Below, piece after piece: positions 9,026-19,262 of a stretch of DNA of 64,000 bases. Both the position numbers and the translations under genes were made by a program. Within the stretch, counting starts at the first letter, position 1. The number at the start of each line of letters is the position of its first letter. Source of the stretch: Carnobacterium gallinarum DSM 4847 (GTDB lineage: Bacteria > Bacillota > Bacilli > Lactobacillales > Carnobacteriaceae); contig NZ_JQLU01000004.1 in the NCBI RefSeq assembly GCF_000744375.1, positions 372,001 to 436,000 on the forward strand. Reading direction: 5' to 3'. The notes beneath the pieces were generated by a model. The model did not search any database. It worked only from the letters and a program-made list of their open reading frames with translations, and was not told where the DNA came from.

Positions 9026-9060
9026 TATAAAAAAAAGAAGGTCGCCATATTTGACGACCT
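9026..9060 (-). terminator. Intrinsic terminator after the lipoprotein gene
   Basis: An 8-bp stem with one G.U pair (9039-9046 with 9053-9060) followed by TTCTTTTTTTTATAG on the minus strand. Confidence 0.85.
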
Positions 9061-9065
9061 AGCCT

Positions 9066-9527
9066 CTATTTAACTACAATTTCATAAACATCTCTACCTG
9101 GAATTTGTGGTGGCATTGACATTGTTGAGATTGGCTCTACTGCTAAAGTAACCTCAAGTGTTGCACCAGTTTTAATGTCATCCAATGAAACCTTTTCTTT
9201 ACCTTCATTCAAAACATTACTACCATCTGTCAATAAAACCACTTCGTCTTTAAATGATGCCGGTGTTTCATTTTTAGCATCTACAGGTGTTAATTTTTCA
9301 ACTAAGATTTGACCCACTTCACTATTGCTATCTGCTTTAACTACTGCCGTATAGACAATTGAATCGGCTTTTTCAGAACTTGCGACAGCTTCTGAAGAAA
9401 CCTCAGTAGAGCTACTAGTCATTGATGATGAGCTTGCATCTTTCTTCGTACCTGAATTGCCACAGCCAACTGCTACCACTAGTACTATTCCTAATGTCAT
9501 ACCTAAAAATAATTTTTTCTTTTTCAT
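9066..9527 (-). CDS. Putative lipoprotein of unknown function
   Basis: A 153-residue protein with an N-terminal KKKK motif, a hydrophobic stretch and a lipobox-like VAVGC at residues 18-22, so Cys22 would be lipidated and the protein tethered outside the membrane. A Ser-rich spacer (about 32-55) precedes a small globular domain (about 58-153) without a motif I recognise. It is a single gene with its own terminator, between the DUF1003 unit and rpoD. Binding or sensing roles are possible, but nothing in the sequence decides. Confidence 0.8.
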   Translation of the reverse strand: MKKKKLFLGMTLGIVLVVAVGCGNSGTKKDASSSSMTSSSTEVSSEAVASSEKADSIVYTAVVKADSNSEVGQILVEKLTPVDAKNETPASFKDEVVLLTDGSNVLNEGKEKVSLDDIKTGATLEVTLAVEPISTMSMPPQIPGRDVYEIVVK

Positions 9528-9735
9528 TGTAAAATCCTCCTAATAAACAAATTGTTCTCTATATAGTATCTTAAACTAACAACCAAATTGCAAATAGAAA
9601 ATGAATTATTCATTAAAATTTAATAATTCAATGATAATTTAATTACATCATTTTATAAAATAACAAAAATTATAATTAAATTTACCAACCTGCCTCACTA
9701 ATTTTTTAAATTTTCTATTAAAATTAATCAAATTA

Positions 9736-9773
9736 TGTAAAAAGTAGCAGATCCCAAAATGGATCTGCTACTT
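9736..9773 (-). terminator. Intrinsic terminator of dnaG-rpoD
   Basis: A 13-bp perfect stem (9742-9754 with 9761-9773) just downstream of the rpoD stop, followed on the minus strand by TTTACATAATTTG (a short T-run). Confidence 0.8.
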
Positions 9774-9782
9774 AAGTTTTGC

Positions 9783-10907
9783 TTATTCTAAAAAGTCTTT
9801 TAATTGTTTTGAACGACTTGGATGACGTAGTTTACGTAAAGCTTTAGCTTCGATTTGACGAATACGTTCTCTCGTTACACCGAATACTTTTCCTACTTCT
9901 TCCAATGTACGTGTACGCCCATCATCTAAACCAAAGCGCAAACGTAAAACATTCTCTTCACGATCTGTTAACGTATCAAGAACATCTTCAAGTTGTTCTT
10001 TCAATAATTCATATGCTGCATGTTCAGCAGGACTAGTTGCATCTTGATCTTCAATAAAATCACCTAGATGTGAATCATCTTCTTCACCAATAGGTGTTTC
10101 TAATGATACTGGCTCTTGAGCAATTTTTAAGATTTCACGAACTTTTTCAGTAGGTAAATCCATTTCTGCTCCAATTTCTTCAGGTGTTGGTTCTCTACCT
10201 AAATCTTGTAATAATTGACGTTGAATTCGGATTAATTTATTGATTGTTTCAACCATATGCACTGGAATACGAATCGTACGCGCTTGATCGGCAATTGCAC
10301 GAGTAATTGCTTGACGAATCCACCAAGTAGCATAAGTTGAAAATTTAAATCCTTTTTGATAATCAAATTTTTCAACAGCCTTCATTAATCCCATATTTCC
10401 TTCTTGGATTAAATCTAAGAATTGCATACCACGTCCAACATAACGTTTGGCAATACTGACAACTAAACGCAAGTTTGCTTCAGCAAGGCGTTGTTTCGCT
10501 TCTTGATCCCCTTGTTCAATTAATAGAGCTAATGCAACTTCTTCTTGAGCATTTAAAAGTGGCACACGACCAATTTCTTTTAAATACATCCGAACAGGAT
10601 CATTGATTTTAACTCCTGCTGGAGCAGTTAAATCCTCTTGCTCTTCAGCTTTTTTATTTTTTTCTTTGGCTAAAATTTGACGATCAGTTGGACCACCATC
10701 ATCCCCTACAACACTTACACCGCCATCTTCAACTTGCATAATCACATCATCAATTTGATCTGCATCGAGTTCATGAGGTGTGACAACTAAATTAGTTAAT
10801 TCATCATAGTGAATAGATCCTTTTAACTTATTGTCTTTGATTACCTTTTTAATCGCTTGTTCTAATAATGTTACCGTGTTGTTTTTTTCTTCTTCTTTTT
10901 TAGCCAT
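9783..10907 (-). CDS. rpoD: Primary RNA polymerase sigma factor
   Basis: The 374-residue housekeeping sigma-70/sigma-A. Region 1.1 is at about residues 1-80. Regions 2.1-2.4 include the core-binding [20 protein letters not shown] and the -10-recognising [17 protein letters not shown]. Regions 3.0-3.2 follow. Region 4.2, with the helix-turn-helix [19 protein letters not shown], ends the protein. It lies 37 bases downstream of dnaG, the conserved macromolecular-synthesis pair, and ends at a terminator. Length and motifs are typical. Nearly all promoters listed here fit this factor. Confidence 0.98.
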   Translation of the reverse strand: MAKKEEEKNNTVTLLEQAIKKVIKDNKLKGSIHYDELTNLVVTPHELDADQIDDVIMQVEDGGVSVVGDDGGPTDRQILAKEKNKKAEEQEDLTAPAGVKINDPVRMYLKEIGRVPLLNAQEEVALALLIEQGDQEAKQRLAEANLRLVVSIAKRYVGRGMQFLDLIQEGNMGLMKAVEKFDYQKGFKFSTYATWWIRQAITRAIADQARTIRIPVHMVETINKLIRIQRQLLQDLGREPTPEEIGAEMDLPTEKVREILKIAQEPVSLETPIGEEDDSHLGDFIEDQDATSPAEHAAYELLKEQLEDVLDTLTDREENVLRLRFGLDDGRTRTLEEVGKVFGVTRERIRQIEAKALRKLRHPSRSKQLKDFLE

Positions 10908-10944
10908 AAGAAATGCCTCCTTGTAATCAATCCTACAAATTCAT

Positions 10945-12831
10945 TCATTTATTTTTCAACTGGCGTGAGATATCCACGATATCCAGTGTTAAATTACGTA
11001 TTTCATCTTTATTTCCAATTCGACTTGCTTCTCTTAATTCAGTTTGCTTTTCTTTTAAACGTTCATGTAAAACTGATTTTCTAGCAATTACATCGATATA
11101 GTCGTCAATTTCTTGAGAAGCGATTTCGTCACTAAGTGATAGCATCTCAATCTCAACCAACAGATTTTTCAACTGAGGTTCCTTGACAAAATCAATAAAC
11201 GCATCAATGGAATCCTGATCCCCAACACTTTCTTTAAAATTCTCAAACAAAATGAACAGGGTTTGATACTCTTCGTGAGCAAAATAAAATTCCGCTTGCT
11301 GACTTTGCACCTGAATCCAAGCTTCCTCAAAATGAAACAATCGATTTAACAGAAATCGTTCTGTCTGTTCAACTAAATCAATTTTTCTTTTTTGTGTCTG
11401 CACCTCAATTGGTGGCATTTCTTCAGGGTAATAAACTTCTGGTTCTGGTTCATAATTCCCATAATTAGTAGTGTTTTTTTCTTTAATACGTTGTGCTTTT
11501 TTGCCTTCAAAAAGTAGCTGAAACTGTTGGTTCAAGGAATCTAATGAAATATCAAATTCACTAGATAATTGTTTAAAATAAAGCTCCCGCTCGATAACCG
11601 AAGTAATTGAAAGCATCTCATTTAAAATTGTATCCAAATAACTTAAGCGTTCATTCTCATTTTGAAAATTCAAACCTTTGCGATAATAACGCATTTTAAA
11701 TGCAAAAACAGTATCTCTACCATGTGACAATAACTCAGTAAATGCAGTTGTTCCATACTTCTTAATAAATTCATCTGGATCTAAGCCCTCTGGAAAACTA
11801 GCAACCTCAATATCAAAAGGCGTCTCAGCAGACAATAAGTCTACCGCTCGTTTCGTTGCTTCAATCCCAGCATTATCTCCATCGTAGGCAATTAAGACAC
11901 GGTCGGTTACACGATCAAGCATGTGGATTTGCTCATTGGTCAAACTAGTTCCCATTGAAGCAACACCGTTTTTCACACCTGAATTCCAAGCAGCAATAAC
12001 ATCCATAAAACCTTCAAATAAAATAACTTCTTTGTCACGGCGAATCGTTGCCCGCGCCATATCGAAGTTAAATAGCACATTTCGCTTATTGAATAAATAG
12101 GTTTCTGGACTATTTAAGTACTTAGGTCCACTATGTTCTTCTGCCTCAGATTGAAAGATTCGACCTGAAAAAGCAATTGTTTTTCCTTGCTGATTCCGAA
12201 TTGGAAACATAATACGATTGTAAAAACGATCTAGTAAATCCCCATTATCTCGTTGCACGAATAAGCCAGTTTCACTTAAAAGATCTTCTTCATATTCTTT
12301 TCCAACTAAATAATTGTGAAGCATATTTCGTTCATGAGGGGCAAAACCAATCTTAAAAGTTTCAATCAGTTCTTTCGTTAACCCACGATCTAGCAAATAC
12401 TGGTAGGCTGATTCACCAATCTTAGTATTTAATAAAACATGTTGAAACAAATCAGCAGATTCCTCATGGGCTTGAATTAATTTGTCGCGTTTTGAGTCTG
12501 TTTCTTGTTGTTGACCTCGATTCTCTAATAGAGCATTATCGATTTGGATATGACTCATCTCGGCAGTTTTAATCACAGCTTCCGGAAAACTTAATCCATC
12601 CACTTCCATTAAAAAGGTAAATACATTTCCACCTCTGCCACAACTGAAGCAATGAAAAATTTGTTTTTCTTCAGCAACGGAAAAAGACGGCGTTCGTTCT
12701 TCATGAAAGGGGCAAAAGCCAAAAAGATTTTTCCCACTCTTTTTTAATTGTACATATTGACTAACCACATCAACTATATTAGTTCCTTGCCTGATTTGAT
12801 TTACCGTTTCTTCCGGTATTCTCATGGCCAT
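10945..12831 (-). CDS. dnaG: DNA primase
   Basis: The replicative primase that lays RNA primers for DnaB-coupled DNA synthesis. The N-terminal CHC2 zinc domain shows C-P-F-H near residue 40 and C-F-S-C near 62. The RNAP basic domain and TOPRIM fold follow (ILFEGFMDVIAAW near 265 and AYDGDNAGIEA near 310), then a DnaB-interaction C-terminus. I place the start at ATG 12831 (MAMRIPEE) because GAGG lies 8 bases upstream. The first in-frame ATG (12858) would add nine unrelated residues and lacks a site. Product 628 residues, typical length. First gene of dnaG-rpoD. Confidence 0.96.
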   Translation of the reverse strand: MAMRIPEETVNQIRQGTNIVDVVSQYVQLKKSGKNLFGFCPFHEERTPSFSVAEEKQIFHCFSCGRGGNVFTFLMEVDGLSFPEAVIKTAEMSHIQIDNALLENRGQQQETDSKRDKLIQAHEESADLFQHVLLNTKIGESAYQYLLDRGLTKELIETFKIGFAPHERNMLHNYLVGKEYEEDLLSETGLFVQRDNGDLLDRFYNRIMFPIRNQQGKTIAFSGRIFQSEAEEHSGPKYLNSPETYLFNKRNVLFNFDMARATIRRDKEVILFEGFMDVIAAWNSGVKNGVASMGTSLTNEQIHMLDRVTDRVLIAYDGDNAGIEATKRAVDLLSAETPFDIEVASFPEGLDPDEFIKKYGTTAFTELLSHGRDTVFAFKMRYYRKGLNFQNENERLSYLDTILNEMLSITSVIERELYFKQLSSEFDISLDSLNQQFQLLFEGKKAQRIKEKNTTNYGNYEPEPEVYYPEEMPPIEVQTQKRKIDLVEQTERFLLNRLFHFEEAWIQVQSQQAEFYFAHEEYQTLFILFENFKESVGDQDSIDAFIDFVKEPQLKNLLVEIEMLSLSDEIASQEIDDYIDVIARKSVLHERLKEKQTELREASRIGNKDEIRNLTLDIVDISRQLKNK

Positions 12832-12949
12832 GTACATCACCTCTTTACCACAAAACATTCATTAAATCATAATTATCTAAGAGTCCCACATAAATTTAAG
12901 TAGGACTCCTAGTTCTATTGCTATTAAGTGACATAATGATACATAATGC

Positions 12950-12978
12950 ATTGTACCACATAATCACCCTTCCAACAA
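12950..12978 (-). promoter_or_regulatory. Probable promoter of dnaG-rpoD, with a leader hairpin downstream
   Basis: On the minus strand: TTGTTG (12973-12978), a 17-base spacer and TACAAT (12950-12955) preceded by TGG (extended -10). A 7-8 bp hairpin (AGGAGTCC / GGGACTC, 12881-12909) lies in the resulting 5' leader. The remainder of the 376-base gap up to 13207 holds only the terminator of the ABC exporter; no other gene is seen. Confidence 0.55.
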
Positions 12979-13157
12979 TGAAAACAACTCATTTTACAGA
13001 CATTTTTAATCCACTTTTCAAATCATACTTTATCTTAGAATCAAAATCGAACTAATTTGCCCTCATTCAAAATGTACCATACTAGTTTTTAACTTATATC
13101 CGAGAATTTTCCGTTTAGTATCCATAATCCACTAGAAATAACTAGTCTGTCCTTAAA

Positions 13158-13203
13158 CTAAAAAAGTTCTGAAAACAAAGACTAAGCCTTTTGTTTTCAG
13201 AAC
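13158..13203. terminator. Intrinsic terminator of the ABC exporter gene
   Basis: A 14-bp perfect stem (13166-13179 with 13190-13203) flanked by A6 on the left and T6 on the right, so it can act in both directions. It lies directly after the exporter stop. Confidence 0.9.
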
Positions 13204-13207
13204 TTTT

Positions 13208-14923
13208 TTATACTTTAAATTGTGCATCATACAATCGCTTATAAGGGCCATTTGAAGCCATTAATTCGTTATGGGTACCTTCTTCAGCAATTCCATCTTC
13301 ATTCACAACCACAATTCGTGTTGCATGTTTAATTGTTGCTAATCGATGGGCAATAATTAAGGTTGTTCGTCCTTTTGAAAGTGAATTTAAGGAATCTTGA
13401 ATTACTTGTTCGGTTTCAGTATCTAGCGCCGATGTTGCTTCATCTAAAATTAAAATAGGTGGATTCTTTAAAAACATCCGAGCAATGGCTAGTCGCTGTT
13501 TTTGGCCACCTGATAATTTAACTCCACGCTCACCAATGATCGTTTCTAATCCATCAGGCATCTCCTCAACAACTTGTTCCAAATGAGCCAGTTTTACTGC
13601 CATAGCAATCTCGGCATCGCTTGCTCCTAATTTTCCATAGGCTATATTTTCTTTAATTGTTCCAGGGAATAAAAATACATCTTGTTGTACGACACCAATT
13701 TGATTCCGTAAAGAGCTAAGCGTCATATCACGAACATCTATCCCATCAACAGTGATTTTCCCAGTATTTACTTCATAAAAGCGTGGCAACAAATTACAAA
13801 TAGTTGTTTTTCCCGCTCCACTTGGCCCAACAAATGCAACCGTTTCTCCTGCTTTAATGGATAAATTCACCTGATCTAACACTTTTTTAGAATCATCATA
13901 CCAAAAAGAAACAGTATGATAGCTAATTTCGCCAATTAGGCGAGAGACATCTATCGCATTAGATCGATCTTGAATTGCAGGTTCCTTATCCATCTCTTCG
14001 GCAAAACGCTTAAATCCAGCAATTCCTTTGGGATAACTTTCAATCATATTATTGACTTTTTCAATTGGTCGCACAAAAACATTTGTTAATAAAATAAAGC
14101 CAACAAATTGACCATAAGTAATCTCACCAGTAATTGTATAATACGCTCCAAAAAATAATGCAAATAAATTAATCAAACGCATTAATAAATAATTATAAGC
14201 TGCACTAATTCCCATCATTTTGTAAAAGAATATTTTTGATTGTCGATAAGCTTGATTTAATCCTTCAAAGCGCTCCTGCTCATGACGTTCATTTGAAAAC
14301 GCTTGAACAACACGAACTCCACTGACAGATGCCTCTACTCCTGCATTAAAATCACCTAAATTACGATAAATTTCTGTATTTACTTTCGTCATTTTCTTAT
14401 TAAAAAAGACTAAAGCCACTGTTATAAAAGGAATCATGATAAAGGTAGCTAACGCTAGCTGAACATGAATCATCAGCATTAATACAAAAGAACCAATCAA
14501 AGACATAATTGTAATAAAAACATCTTCCGGTCCATGATGCGCAACTTCAGAAATTTCAAACAAATCTGTTGTAAGTCGACTCATTAATTTTCCAGTCTTT
14601 TGATTATCATAGTAACTAAAAGGCTGTTTTTGTAAATGAGCATACAATTCACGACGCATATCCGTTTCAATATTGACTCCTAACATATGACCAAAGTAAA
14701 CAACTATATATTGCAATGCAGTATTAACCACATAAAAAAATAACAATGATAAAGCTGCTGTTACAATTAGAGACCAGTTTCCAGTTGGCAATAATTTATC
14801 AATAACTTGATTGACGACAACAGGAAAGGCCAACTCTAAAATAGCCGCGACAATCGCACAAGAAAAATCTAAAATAAATAAACGACGATACGGGTAATAA
14901 TAACTAAAAAATCTTTTTAACAT
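13208..14923 (-). CDS. ABC exporter, fused membrane and ATPase domains (MsbA/BmrA-like)
   Basis: A 571-residue half-transporter expected to work as a homodimer. Six membrane segments cover about residues 10-300, followed by the ATPase domain with Walker A GPSGAGKTT, signature LSGGQKQRLAIAR, Walker B ILILDEATSALD and the switch His in IIAHRLAT. I start it at ATG 14923 (MLKRFFSY) because AGGAGG sits 6 bases upstream; the earlier ATG at 14944 would add seven residues. It stands alone with its own terminator. Drug or lipid export is the family's usual role, but the substrate cannot be read from sequence. Confidence 0.92.
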   Translation of the reverse strand: MLKRFFSYYYPYRRLFILDFSCAIVAAILELAFPVVVNQVIDKLLPTGNWSLIVTAALSLLFFYVVNTALQYIVVYFGHMLGVNIETDMRRELYAHLQKQPFSYYDNQKTGKLMSRLTTDLFEISEVAHHGPEDVFITIMSLIGSFVLMLMIHVQLALATFIMIPFITVALVFFNKKMTKVNTEIYRNLGDFNAGVEASVSGVRVVQAFSNERHEQERFEGLNQAYRQSKIFFYKMMGISAAYNYLLMRLINLFALFFGAYYTITGEITYGQFVGFILLTNVFVRPIEKVNNMIESYPKGIAGFKRFAEEMDKEPAIQDRSNAIDVSRLIGEISYHTVSFWYDDSKKVLDQVNLSIKAGETVAFVGPSGAGKTTICNLLPRFYEVNTGKITVDGIDVRDMTLSSLRNQIGVVQQDVFLFPGTIKENIAYGKLGASDAEIAMAVKLAHLEQVVEEMPDGLETIIGERGVKLSGGQKQRLAIARMFLKNPPILILDEATSALDTETEQVIQDSLNSLSKGRTTLIIAHRLATIKHATRIVVVNEDGIAEEGTHNELMASNGPYKRLYDAQFKV

Positions 14924-15008
14924 TGGCTTCCTCCTTTTCTCCATCCTTTTATTATATGGAAAATTAATTGGAAAGGAAAGCTAAAATTAGCAAAATACCT
15001 TAATTAAA

Positions 15009-15371
15009 TCAGAAAATTTCTAAAACCTCTAAATAATTTTTTAAACTAATGGCATGATTACAAGTCCTTGATTTTGCACCATATAGCAGTGTCACATTTC
15101 CTTTGGCTAAATGCTCTCTAATAGCTAGACAAAAGTCTTCTAAATTAGAATTTCGAGCTAATTCTGCTTCATAAGCTGTTTTAAATAAGTTAAATTTCTC
15201 TGGCTCATGATTAAACCATTTACGTAATTCTGCTGTCGGGGCAATATCTTTAGCCCAAACGCCTAAGGCTGCTTTTTCTTTAGATAATCCTCTAGGCCAA
15301 ATTCGATCTACCAAGATTCGGTATCCATCGCTAGTAGCAGGCGTATCATAAACCCTTTTTAGTTGTATCAT
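15009..15371 (-). CDS. DUF488 family protein (YeaO type)
   Basis: A 120-residue soluble protein. The family signature appears as VDRIWPRGLSKEKA (residues 22-35), WAKDIAPTAELRKWF and a C-terminal TLLYGAKSRTCNHA. Function is not established for this small DUF488 group. The ATG follows AAGGAGGACAAAC. It lies downstream of glyS but is separated by a large, terminator-like structured element (15393-15488). It is therefore either weakly read through from glyQS or has its own promoter. Confidence 0.9.
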   Translation of the reverse strand: MIQLKRVYDTPATSDGYRILVDRIWPRGLSKEKAALGVWAKDIAPTAELRKWFNHEPEKFNLFKTAYEAELARNSNLEDFCLAIREHLAKGNVTLLYGAKSRTCNHAISLKNYLEVLEIF

Positions 15372-15392
15372 GTTTGTCCTCCTTCATGGAAT

Positions 15393-15488
15393 ACAAAAAA
15401 ATAGACTAAACTATCAACTGTACTACCCCTTAAAAATTAGAGTATTAAGTCTAACTTTTAGAGGTCGGTACAAAATAGCGTTTAGTCT
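15393..15488 (-). ncRNA. Long structured element ending in a T-tract (terminator, attenuator or small RNA)
   Basis: On the minus strand an outer 9-bp stem (AGACTAAAC 15480-15488 with GTTTAGTCT 15403-15411) encloses GTAC/GTAC, ACCTC/GGGGT and TAAAAGTTAG/CTAATTTTTA helices and ends in ATTTTTTTT. Two positions that would be C/A mismatches on the + strand become G.U pairs in minus-strand RNA, so the fold is likely made by minus-strand transcripts. It is at least the glyQS terminator. Confidence 0.6.
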
Positions 15489-15505
15489 GTTTTTATAGAT
15501 AACAA

Positions 15506-17590
15506 TTATTTTACAATTAACTGATCAACACTAGCAAATGATAATGCTAAATTACCTAGCTTAGACAATAAAGCTAGACGATTATTACGAAGAGCTACAT
15601 TATCTGACATAACCATATTTTCATCAAAGAAAGCTTCAACTTTAGGGCTAAGTGCTTCCAAAGCTACATAATTCATCTCCATATTTTCTGCTGCAAATGC
15701 TTCTTCAGCAATTAAAACTGCTTCATATAGAGCTTTTTCAGATTCTGTTTCAAATAAAGCATCATTAACAGACAATTGGCTTTCAGTTAATAGTTCTTTA
15801 CTCTTAACAGCTAAATTCATTACACGAGTTAATGCTTCGATAGTTGGTTTAAATGTTGCTTCTTTGACATGTTTTTCTAAAACAAGAGCCGTTTCAGCAA
15901 TTTTCTTTAAATCTTCTTGATCGGATTTTAATACAGCATCAATGACATCATAACGAATTTTTTGCCCTAATAAATATTGACGCATTCTTGCTTTAATAAA
16001 ATCAATTACTTCTGGTGCACTAGCTTCTAGCTTTTGACTCAACTCTTCTTTATGTTGAATCGCAGCACTAATCATCTCACCACGTAATGTTTCTACTGGG
16101 AAATACCACCCCTTACTTTCAACAATCCTTACGACACCATATGTTTGACGACGTAAAGCATATGGATCATTTGAACCTGTAGGAATCATTCCAACAGCAA
16201 AGAAGCTCATTACGCTATCTAATTTATCTGCAATTGCTAATACAGCTCCAACATTTGTAAGTGGCAAAGCACCATCGCTTGAAACAGGTAAATAATGTTC
16301 ACGAATTGCAGTTGCTACTGCAGGTTTTTCACCTTGCATTAAGGCATATTTCTCCCCCATGATACCTTGCAGTTCTGGGAATTCGCCTACCATATTTGTG
16401 ACTAAATCAAATTTATAAATTTGACTAGCGCGAGCTAAATCGGATAATTCTTCCGTTGTTAAACCAACAACTTTTCCAATTGTCTCAGCAAAGTAAGCAA
16501 CGCGTTGCATTTTTTCATAAATACTACCAATTTTTTCATGGAAGGTTACTGATTTCAACCGTTCAACAGCATCAGCAATTTTTATTTGTTGATCTTCTTC
16601 ATAGAAAAAGGCACCATCTTCCAAACGTGCAGTCAATACTTTTTCATTTCCTTTAGCAACATTCTCAATGTGTTCTGCATTTCCATTGCGAACAGAAATA
16701 AAATATGGAACTAAATTTCCATTTAAATCACGGACATCAAAATAGCGCTGGTGAGCCTTCATCGAAGTAACTAAAACTTCTTCTGGAATAGCTAGATATT
16801 TTTCATCAAAACTACCAGCAAATGCAGTTGGATATTCAACAAGATTATTTACTTCTTCTAATAGCTCTTCATCTAACTCAACATGCCATTGTTTTTCAGC
16901 AGCAATTTTTTTGATTTGCTCAACAATAATTGCTTTACGTTTTTCACTATTAGCAAGCACAAATTCTTTTTCTAAATTCTTTTCGTAATCTACAGCACCA
17001 CTAAACGTTACCTCTTTTCCTAAGAAACGATGGCCACGACTTGTGTTGCTTGTTTCAATATCTAGAATTTTGAAAGGAATTATTTCTTGATCTAACATAG
17101 CAGTAATCCAATGGATAGGACGAATATATTTAAACGAATAATCTGCCCAATGCATATTTACAGGGAAGGTCATTGATGTAATGACTTTATCTAGATTCTT
17201 TAAAATTTCCATTGCAGGTTTACCTGGTGTAAATTTATCGATATGAACATATTCAATACCTTTGATTTCTTTGAAGGTAATATTCTCAACCGTTGCACCT
17301 TGCCCACGAACAAAACCTTCTGCCGCTTTGCTCCAATTGCCTTCACTATCTATAGCGATTTTTTTTGCAGGGCCTTTAACGATTTCTTGAGTATCTTCTT
17401 GTTTATCTGCAACTTCTTTTACAATAACTGCAAATCTTCTTGGTGTTGAAAAAGGAATAATTTCTGAAAAACTTAATTTATTTTCAGTCAAAAAATCCGA
17501 AACACGAGTAGCAAATTGTTGACTACTTGCGGATACATATTTTGCAGGTACTTCTTCTAAGCCAATTTCTATTAGTAAATCCTTCGCCAT
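15506..17590 (-). CDS. glyS: Glycyl-tRNA synthetase beta subunit
   Basis: The 694-residue beta subunit of the alpha2-beta2 bacterial glycyl-tRNA synthetase, needed with GlyQ to charge tRNA-Gly. It starts [15 protein letters not shown]. The [17 protein letters not shown] stretch near residue 145, the HD-like middle part ([15 protein letters not shown] near 405) and a C-terminal tRNA anticodon-binding domain ([18 protein letters not shown]-type end) are all recognisable. The start is one base after the glyQ stop. Length is typical. Expression is governed by the T-box in front of glyQ. Confidence 0.97.
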   Translation of the reverse strand: MAKDLLIEIGLEEVPAKYVSASSQQFATRVSDFLTENKLSFSEIIPFSTPRRFAVIVKEVADKQEDTQEIVKGPAKKIAIDSEGNWSKAAEGFVRGQGATVENITFKEIKGIEYVHIDKFTPGKPAMEILKNLDKVITSMTFPVNMHWADYSFKYIRPIHWITAMLDQEIIPFKILDIETSNTSRGHRFLGKEVTFSGAVDYEKNLEKEFVLANSEKRKAIIVEQIKKIAAEKQWHVELDEELLEEVNNLVEYPTAFAGSFDEKYLAIPEEVLVTSMKAHQRYFDVRDLNGNLVPYFISVRNGNAEHIENVAKGNEKVLTARLEDGAFFYEEDQQIKIADAVERLKSVTFHEKIGSIYEKMQRVAYFAETIGKVVGLTTEELSDLARASQIYKFDLVTNMVGEFPELQGIMGEKYALMQGEKPAVATAIREHYLPVSSDGALPLTNVGAVLAIADKLDSVMSFFAVGMIPTGSNDPYALRRQTYGVVRIVESKGWYFPVETLRGEMISAAIQHKEELSQKLEASAPEVIDFIKARMRQYLLGQKIRYDVIDAVLKSDQEDLKKIAETALVLEKHVKEATFKPTIEALTRVMNLAVKSKELLTESQLSVNDALFETESEKALYEAVLIAEEAFAAENMEMNYVALEALSPKVEAFFDENMVMSDNVALRNNRLALLSKLGNLALSFASVDQLIVK

Positions 17591-17591
17591 T

Positions 17592-18500
17592 TTAGTTTGC
17601 CTCCTCTGTTGAATTTTCTGTTTTTTGTAATAATGGGAATCCTAGTTTTTCACGTTCAGCTACAAAAGCTTTCGCTAGCGCGCGAGCCATATTCCGAATT
17701 CGAGCTAGATAACCAGCACGTTCTGTTACAGAAACAGCACCACGAGCATCTAACAAATTAAAGGTATGACTACATTTTAAAACATAATCGTACGCTGGAT
17801 GTACTAAGCCGTGTTTAATTTGAACTTGTGCTTCTTTTTCATAGGAATCAAATAGCTGTAACAATAACTCTTGGTTACTAGTTTCAAAGGCATATTTTGA
17901 ATGCTCATATTCTGGTTCAATAAAGATTTCACCATACTTAACTCCATGTGTCCATTCTAAATCGTAGACACTATCGACTTCTTGGATATAAGAAGCTAAA
18001 CGTTCAACTCCATAAGTGATTTCAGAAGTTACTGGTTTACATTCTAAGCCACCAACTTGTTGGAAATAAGTGAATTGAGTGATTTCCATCCCATCTAACC
18101 AAACCTCCCAGCCTAAACCAGCACAACCCATTGAAGGATTTTCCCAGTTATCTTCCACAAAACGAATATCATGCTCTAAGGGATTGATTCCTAAAAGTGT
18201 TAAACTTTCTAAATACAATTCTTGAATGTTCTCTGGTGATGGTTTCATCACTACTTGGAATTGGTGATGTTGATAAAGACGGTTTGGATTTTCACCATAA
18301 CGACCATCAGCTGGTCTTCTTGATGGCTCCACATATGCTGCATTCCATGGTTCCGGTCCAATCGCACGTAAAAAAGTATAAGGGTTCATGGTCCCTGCTC
18401 CTTTTTCAGTATCATAAGCTTGCATTAGCATACAGCCTTGACTAGACCAAAAATTTTGTAATGTTTGAATCATTTCTTGAATAGTTAATTTTTTACTCAA
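17592..18500 (-). CDS. glyQ: Glycyl-tRNA synthetase alpha subunit
   Basis: The 302-residue alpha subunit carrying the class II catalytic core that activates glycine. The family opening [18 protein letters not shown], the [20 protein letters not shown] segment (near 34-53), motif 2-like [14 protein letters not shown] and the [20 protein letters not shown] segment are intact. It is first in a two-gene unit with glyS. A T-box leader with a Gly (GGC) specifier precedes it, so transcription should rise when tRNA-Gly is uncharged. Confidence 0.98.
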   Translation of the reverse strand: MSKKLTIQEMIQTLQNFWSSQGCMLMQAYDTEKGAGTMNPYTFLRAIGPEPWNAAYVEPSRRPADGRYGENPNRLYQHHQFQVVMKPSPENIQELYLESLTLLGINPLEHDIRFVEDNWENPSMGCAGLGWEVWLDGMEITQFTYFQQVGGLECKPVTSEITYGVERLASYIQEVDSVYDLEWTHGVKYGEIFIEPEYEHSKYAFETSNQELLLQLFDSYEKEAQVQIKHGLVHPAYDYVLKCSHTFNLLDARGAVSVTERAGYLARIRNMARALAKAFVAEREKLGFPLLQKTENSTEEAN

Positions 18501-18586
18501 TTATATTCACTCCTTTTCTGATATCTGCATTCTTTAGTTCATTCTTCTCTAACGCCTTTCTCGATACCTCCTAAATAAAAAAGTAC

Positions 18587-18803
18587 ACAAAAAGTCCCTA
18601 TACTAAGCAGAAACTTCTGTTAGTATAGGGACGACAAATTATCGCGGTTCCACCCTAATTCTAGTCATACAACTAGCATCTTCATTGAATAAGCTCCAGA
18701 ATGCCCTTCAAAATTGACTCTATATCTGGCTCGCACTTCCCCAGATTCGCTACTTTAGAGATACAATTCCTACTCTTTTCCTTCAACGCTTCATTATTAA
18801 CTT
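18587..18803 (-). promoter_or_regulatory. T-box leader of glyQS (Gly, GGC specifier)
   Basis: The minus strand carries the T-box core AGGGTGGAACCGCG (18643-18656), a 13-bp terminator hairpin (18594-18606 with 18620-18632) followed by TTTTTGTG, and Stem I elements including AGTAGGAATTG. The specifier is read as GGC (18703-18705) in GAAGGGCATTCTGG, which aligns with GAAGGACACTCTGG in the hisS leader. The conserved A after the specifier is present. Uncharged tRNA-Gly should favour the antiterminator. Confidence 0.93.
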
Positions 18804-18809
18804 GCCTTT

Positions 18810-18839
18810 ATAATAGCCTGTATTTAGGCTTTCTGTCAA
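18810..18839 (-). promoter_or_regulatory. Promoter of the glyQS T-box leader
   Basis: On the minus strand: TTGACA (18834-18839), an 18-base spacer, then TATTAT (18810-18815). The spacer contains a small inverted repeat (AGCCT/AGGCT, 18815-18830) of unknown meaning. Confidence 0.75.
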
Positions 18840-18848
18840 GTTATTTCT

Positions 18849-19262
18849 TTAAGAGTTCACAAAAATCGCTTGCTGTTCCGGTGTAGCATTGATAATTTTT
18901 ACTTCTTCAACTAGCTCTGCTTGAACTACTAATCGTTCCACCCCTGCATCTGTACTACACGTATATAAGGTTAATAAAGTTTTATCTGGCACATCATCTA
19001 AAATATCGACTCTTTCAGGATCAACAATATATGTTTCTATAACTTGATAACTATAAATCTTTTGGTTATCTGTTAAATAAATCTTCCTACCTAATGTGGC
19101 ACTAAAAAGTGGACCAAATAAAGAGTTGTCATTCCCAGGTACTTTATATGTGAAGCCATCGGGTAATTTCCTTTTCCCATTTGTTGTCCGATTTTATTAG
19201 TAGCCGCCCCGCGATATAAATTCTTCTCACCTACGCCTTTAATAATTGAATTTTTTTGCGAC
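18849..19262 (-). pseudogene. srtA: Class A sortase remnant (5'-truncated, frameshifted)
   Basis: The minus strand encodes sortase pieces in two frames. The upstream frame gives SIIKGVGEKNLYRGAATNK and GQQMGKGNYPMASH, containing the catalytic-His region. The frame then shifts near 19157, consistent with loss of one base, and the second frame continues KVPGNDNSLFGPLFSATLG to the catalytic-Cys motif TLLTLYTCSTDAG and a TAA stop at 18849-18851. Roughly the first 90 residues (signal anchor and first strands) are missing, and a TAG precedes the upstream piece. An intact enzyme would transpeptidate LPxTG proteins to the wall; this copy cannot. A functional sortase must lie elsewhere if the organism uses one. 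Confidence 0.85.

Noticed and set aside
12832-12858. Longer dnaG start at 12858
   Set aside because: The added residues are not primase-like and contain the ribosome binding site used by ATG 12831.
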